Positions 1 through 64,000 of a stretch of 64,000 nt of DNA are shown piece by piece (position 1 is the first letter of the stretch; each line of letters starts with the position of its first letter). Below the pieces are notes generated by a model. That model had not been told where the DNA came from. It saw nothing but the letters and a program-made list of their open reading frames with translations, and searched no databases. The stretch comes from Lamellibrachia columna. Lineage: Eukaryota > Annelida > Polychaeta > Sabellida > Siboglinidae. Where the stretch lies: NCBI GenBank assembly GCA_963662155.1, contig OY759267.1, positions 20,344,438 through 20,408,437 on the forward strand. The letters are read 5' to 3'. The position numbers were made by a program, and so were the translations under genes.

Positions 1-690
1 AATAAATTTATGACGCATCACTTCACATCAATTCATCGTTTCATATGCGGATGACGAATTCATATTTTTGCGCACCGGTAGCACATGGGTTAGGCATTTG
101 GCATGTTGGTTTCGTGTCGGGAAAAAACGATTAGATTTACGATGCAATGGAAGCATGCCATTTCACACAAGTGTTATGTTAGTATTGCACACTAAATTGC
201 ATTTAAAATTGTTTATCTGATTCTTATGCAAGGCGTATTTGTGAATCTCGATTGCAATTTACAAACCACCGAAGCGAAGCCAGCAACAGTGATTGATGTC
301 AGCAACAGTGCAAAACAAACACGTTCACACTAGTTCATTGACATTGTTCACCTAATGTTTCTTGATAATTGTCAAAGCAATTCTAAGTAGGTCTAAGCAG
401 GCCTATTTGGCATTCCCCCTGGTGGCAGAAAATCAGGGTCCATGACCAACCGCCTTATATCCGAATCCGCGTAATAACAGGGCGCAACTGTACTGAGATC
501 ACTGAATGATTGAGAACGTTGGATTTCTAAAACCACTGAACTATAGAGATGATTAGTATTTGTTATGTTACTGAGACTACTGAACTACTACTGGGACTAG
601 CTAGCTCAGAGTTAGAGACTGAGACTTACTGAGACCATAAGACAACTGAGCTAATGAAATAGTAAGACTCGGTGCATAACTTGTACTGAC
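1..690. other. intron, no exon seen
   Basis: Probably the intron after exon 26. Positions about 490-660 hold a decayed short-motif repeat (ACTGAGAC-like). I see no coding match to the expected receptor-binding domain. Confidence 0.6.
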
Positions 691-59764
<59,074 letters not shown>

Positions 59765-60559
59765 CTGACACAGAGGGCAAAGATCATGTCATAATAACAG
59801 ACAGACAACACTGTCTTAAATTAACAAGAATGTCAAGTATGACTTAAAAATTAAAATTTCAGGCAAACACGTATTTCTGGCATGGCCAAAAATGTAAATA
59901 TTAATTAACTACAAGGAGTGTTTTACTGGATGGAAAGACACTTTGGTGTGTGACAAATTTAATGTTTGCACATTCACCTTAATAAGGTGAAAAAATAATG
60001 AACATCAACATTTATATGACAATGATTAAGGTAGGAAACTTTTATCAATAAAGTGGTACATTATGACAGTTAATCTGACACATCTAAATGTCACAAAAAC
60101 ATTTCATATATTTGTCTCCATCTAATTTGGAAACACGCAACTTCCTGACATATTTATCATAACAACTCATATGTGACGAATCCTAATGAAATGAGTCAGA
60201 TGTACATAAACTTGAATTTGAGAAATTGCTGTATATACCATGACACTGATTTTTGAGGATTTTTATGTTTTGTCACCAACTGACATTTGAATGTCTTTTC
60301 TATTGATCAGCACAGTTTTTTTCAATTATATTAATATTTAATGCCTCTTAGAACATCTTTAGAAAAGGTATGTAACATTTCACACATGAATTCTGTAAAA
60401 CAAAAGCGATAAATCGCACATGTTCCAGGCGCATTTTCGGGGATATCCCTCAAGGTGGTCATATCTGATAGGCCTGGAATGCTCATCATACATAGTTTCC
60501 ATCTATTGTATGGGAATTCCCTCTGTACTTCAAAATTAAACAATAACAGCTCTTGAGAC

Positions 60560-60720
60560 AAAGGCCCCACGCGATCTGTGAGCGCATGTGCAGAGTGCAC
60601 GTTCTTGTCCTCGTTCATATGTCAACAACAACGATGCATGTGTTAGCTCTTCATTAACATTCCCAATTAATCGGATACTGACCACAATAATCTCCGTTAA
60701 AATGTATGAGGAATCATGAT
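60560..60720 (+). promoter_or_regulatory. possible promoter of a plus-strand gene
   Basis: A locally CpG-containing stretch with TGAGCGCATGTGCAGA at about 60577-60592, one base from the NRF1 palindrome GCGCATGCGC. It sits 100-250 bp upstream of the candidate coding start. Confidence 0.35.
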
Positions 60721-60820
60721 CGACGATGAGCATGACTTGGAACAGTATTGTGAATGGAGACATGAAGAGGAACGACTGATTTTGACGTGGCGATGTTGCA
60801 GATCTGATGTCAGCGCAGCA

Positions 60821-60870
60821 ATGGCTGATGACAATGAAGTCGATAAACTTCATAAAACCACGAAGTTTAG
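60821..60870 (+). CDS. candidate first coding exon, plus strand
   Basis: ATG in a strong context (GCAATGG) reads MADDNEVDKLHKTTKF and ends AG|GTATTA in phase 2. An upstream in-frame ATG at 60716 would add 35 codons that look less protein-like. The exon at 63252 restores the phase exactly. Product not recognised. Confidence 0.4.
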
Positions 60871-60998
60871 GTATTATATATGTATGTTATACCGAATTGT
60901 TATACCGAATTGTTAAGTAATTATATAACATTTAATTACGTGTAGCTGTGTCAATATCACGTTAAGTTTTTACTCGATAATTTATAAGGCACTGACAC

Positions 60999-61608
60999 CA
61001 GACCTGGGGCAGATATCTGTATCTGTATCTTTTGTATCTAGATACATTTTTCGAAGTATCTGTATCTGTGTCTAGATACTTTTGTTCAAAATGAAAAGTA
61101 ACTGTATCTGTATCTAGATACAGTGGCAATGTATCTGAATTTTCAGATACTTTTCAGATACATTTCAGATACAATGTATATCACAGATTTTGCTGGAAAT
61201 ATTCCATTGGTGAATTGCAATTAGATAGAGAAGCCAGTAATTACTCACAGTTTGGAGTAGTTCAAGAATGTTGATGAAGAAATATTGCTTCATTGATGAT
61301 TATATAATTAGTAATTATATTTGTTTCATGTTTTTAAAAGCAATTAGCGAAGCCATTTGGATCACTCAGTCATTCATATGGAAATCTTGAGCAGATCATG
61401 AAGTGACACATGTCAAACATCAAATAACATCATAGCAATTGAGTTTACTTTGATGCTTGCCATGTGAATCAGTGTTCAAAGCGGTATCAAAAATGTATCT
61501 GTATGTGTATCTAGATACATTTGAATCATGTATCTTTACCTGTGACATTTCCAATGTATCTGTATCTTATCTAGTAGATACATTGGTGATGCATCTGCCC
61601 CAGGTCTG
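60999..61608. mobile_element. hAT MITE
   Basis: 610 bp. TIRs CAGACCTGGGGCAGAT and complementary ATCTGCCCCAGGTCTG, with perfect 8-bp target duplications ACTGACAC at 60991-60998 and 61609-61616. The interior repeats GTATCTGTATCTAGATAC near both ends. No coding capacity. Confidence 0.93.
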
Positions 61609-61616
61609 ACTGACAC

Positions 61617-62920
61617 CACTGTCAGTGTCACTGGGCACTAGTGACTAGATGTCACTGAGGCTGAGCCACTATTACTGTCACTGGTCATGGACTGAATGAT
61701 AATTTTAATAAGTTAAAAATCTAACAATTAAGCAACTGAAATGTAATTTCTCGTTCAGATGTTCCTGCAAATACAATAGAGTATAAATGACGGAAGCGCC
61801 TGTTTGAACTCGGCTTTGTTGGTTGCCAGGAATCAAGACGTTCCAATATTTAAGGTATTTTACAACACATTGTTAAATGTCATGATCAGTTACACCACAC
61901 AAATAATATACAACACACTGTGCCTGTTTCACACTGACCAATATTTATAATTATATATTATAAAGGTTTATCTGTTGCAATTGACACAAATGTAAATACA
62001 CTAACCCAATGTTTTTAAAGATCAGCTGACATGGGCAATGAATTTTCTTAATCAGTAAATGTTACATATTATACATCTGATATGGGCAAAGTAGGATTTC
62101 ATACTGGCTATCTGACTGCACGAAAGGACTTAAAAATACTGCACTAACTCATCTATTGTTCTGCCGGTTAGGTGCATCTCTTTATACAGAGTAACTTTTT
62201 TCACGATGTTGTTTCGGTGATAATTATATCCATAACAGTAAAGTACAAGACATTAAGGCCACACACGGCATGTAGATAGGATAATTTTTTTATTTGTGCA
62301 AATCATGCAATTTTTTCTGCCAGAAGTATAGAATGGGTCTTACTGAGTAAAAAAATATATTGAACTTTTTTCATCCAGACTCCCTGTTTCCATGGTAACA
62401 AAAAAAATGTCTACCATTTTGAGCAAATATTGGCAAATTTAGAAACACTGCCATTCTTTATTGAACACATCTGGTTATAATTCTTGCAAATCCATGTTCA
62501 GTATACATTCTACTGTACAATGACCAGAGCATTTGTTAAAATGTTGTTTTTATTTTTGAAATAATTTTTTTGTAGTGTGAAAAAAAACTTCGTTTTTGGC
62601 AACAAATACGAGTTTATCTTTCAAACTGTTGATGATTTTTAAAATGTCTCTGGTCGTTGTGCAGAGTAAAGTGTGCTGAATGCAACATTCAAAACCTTAT
62701 TAGGATAGCATTACTCACAAATGCAAATTTTTTTTTTAGAAAATGGCAGTCAAAGATTGAAAAACGGTATTTATCACTTGAAAGAAGCATGTTTTATCCA
62801 TGAATAAAAGTGATTTAGAGGTATGTAATTGCTATAAAAGTGAACATTATAGATACTAAATATACAAAGCTATCAGAATTATACAATGGAAACACATTTG
62901 GAATAAAAAAAAAGACATTT
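61617..62920. other. no strong feature
   Basis: AT-rich. A short GC-richer piece at 61790-61850 with ACGGAAGCGCC (ETS-like) is the only departure. Confidence 0.45.
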
Positions 62921-62929
62921 CACCTGGGG

Positions 62930-63021
62930 TGTCTCCCCTTAAGTCCCGCTAATATGGTTATTCGTTATTCAGGTCACTTCGACCCAGTCCCAAGGGTGAT
63001 CTTAATAGTGAGGTTCCACTG
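62930..63021 (-). mobile_element. pogo-like TIR fragment
   Basis: On the minus strand it starts TACAGTGGAACCTCACTATT, the end signature of pogo/Tigger-type elements with TA. No partner end is visible, so it is a solo end. Confidence 0.55.
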
Positions 63022-63251
63022 TACATCAAGTGTTGTGCAACTTTGCAAGTTGTACACACACAAAAACTCAATATGATAAGAAGGCAAGCACCAAACAATT
63101 GAGCCACTATTAAGCGCGTTATTTTTTTAATCAGGTTAAATTATGCATTTACATGCATTTTCAGTTTAAATGCATAGATGTGACATGTTTAAGATGACAT
63201 TTTAAATTGATGTTGTAAATATAACAAACTAACATTTATTTGTGTTCACAG

Positions 63252-63372
63252 GTTTGGTGCAGCCAACCCTGGAGTTATGTTCGCAGATGCTGGGAAAGGA
63301 CACAGTGTTGGACTTGTAGATTGCAGTATTTATAAATTTTACTTACTGGTGTTTAAATGTAACAATGTTTAA
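63252..63372 (+). CDS. candidate second exon, plus strand
   Basis: After acceptor TTTGTGTTCACAG it reads FGAANPGVMFADAGKGHSVG then LVD and further to a stop at 63370. The first 23 residues look like real protein and the phase fits the 60821 exon (AG+G gives Arg). The last part (CSIYKFYLLV) may be intronic readthrough. AATAAA occurs at 63543. Function unknown. Confidence 0.4.
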
Positions 63373-64000
63373 ATGTGGCAATCACTGATTTGATGATTAT
63401 GAATGATATGTTGAGTACTATCATCTAATTGTTTTTGTGTTGTCATGAGGGGAAGGGGGAGGGGGGCAGGGGGCTTAAATAGCAAACCTTTTTAGTTTGA
63501 TCATTAAGTTAAGCATTTCCAGTACAATACTGTCAATTGACTAATAAAATCACTACCCTGACAAACCAGACTGTGTGTGTGTGTGCAGTTGTTCTGTTGT
63601 AATATTTGTAAAAAAAAATACAATTACAGCTATATACAGGATACATTGTTTTGCTCATATTTTTTTAATATGTCACAGATTTATTGCATATTTTCAGTAT
63701 CTTTAGATAATACCTTAAGCACAGGCTGTGCAAAATTTCAAAGAAATATGTTCATGGTAACTAATGTATTTTGAAATAAACATGTACTTGAACTTCAAAT
63801 GCCTTTATCTCAGTTTGAACATTTCTACCCCATGTATGTTCATTGCTGCATTATGCATCATATGAAAGCTTAATATCTGCTCTTTCCAATGATATAGATA
63901 ACTCAATATTTAAAAATTTGCATACGTGACTTATTTTGTTAGGACTCAACACATATATAGTGGTGCCCTCTTCAGAGCATCTGGTGCACAACTCTGAAGC
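63373..64000. other. no feature seen
   Basis: AT-rich, with a G-rich run at 63447-63473 and a short GT run at 63571. No coding match. Confidence 0.5.

Overview
This window is animal nuclear DNA. It is AT-rich and intron-rich and full of LINE remnants, TIR transposons and minisatellites. One gene dominates it: a CD109-like thioester-containing protein (TEP, alpha-2-macroglobulin superfamily) on the minus strand. I assemble 26 consecutive coding exons, about 3.39 kb of coding sequence and about 1,130 codons. They run from the second macroglobulin domain at 59764 to just after the thioester/CUB region at 691. Every exon joins the next with GT-AG sites and matching phase. The signal peptide and MG1 must lie beyond position 64000. 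The receptor-binding domain and C-terminus must lie left of position 1. The thioester GCGEQN is intact (9458-9475) and the catalytic-histidine position is His, so the encoded protein looks functional.

Layout, left to right: 691-3693, exons for the end of the thioester domain and CUB. 3694-8612, an intron with a broken LINE and a splice-donor-derived minisatellite. 8613-14169, thioester-domain, CUB and MG7 exons separated by short introns, with an L2-like LINE piece and a hAT remnant. 14170-20919, an intron with an unknown TIR element and a 30-bp minisatellite of about 160 units, split by a hAT element. 20920-25130, an MG7 exon, LINE tails, the bait-region exon and a dead duplicate of that exon. 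25131-35555, a 10.4-kb intron with LINE ORF1 and RT remnants and a 35-bp array. 35556-44838, MG6/MG5 exons, a splice-acceptor-derived minisatellite and a CR1 tail split by a pogo-like element. 44839-54484, a repeat-rich 9.6-kb intron with two CR1/L2-type LINE copies, inverted LINE inserts, a GPCR pseudogene fragment and two nearly perfect palindromes. 54485-59764, the MG2-MG5 exons and a second acceptor-derived minisatellite. 59765-64000 has no exon of this gene, but holds a hAT MITE and two possible exons of a plus-strand gene.

The most unusual pattern is that four introns carry minisatellites that abut an exon and repeat its splice site (exons at 8613, 20920, 39451 and 55590). From memory, minisatellites spanning exon-intron boundaries were reported in amphioxus genes. 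With the CR1-type LINE content and the CD109-like exon pattern, this makes a lancelet or another marine invertebrate deuterostome my best guess for the host. That assignment is inference. The second notable point is a decayed duplicate of the bait exon, a fossil of a bait-switching arrangement like that known in some invertebrate TEP genes.
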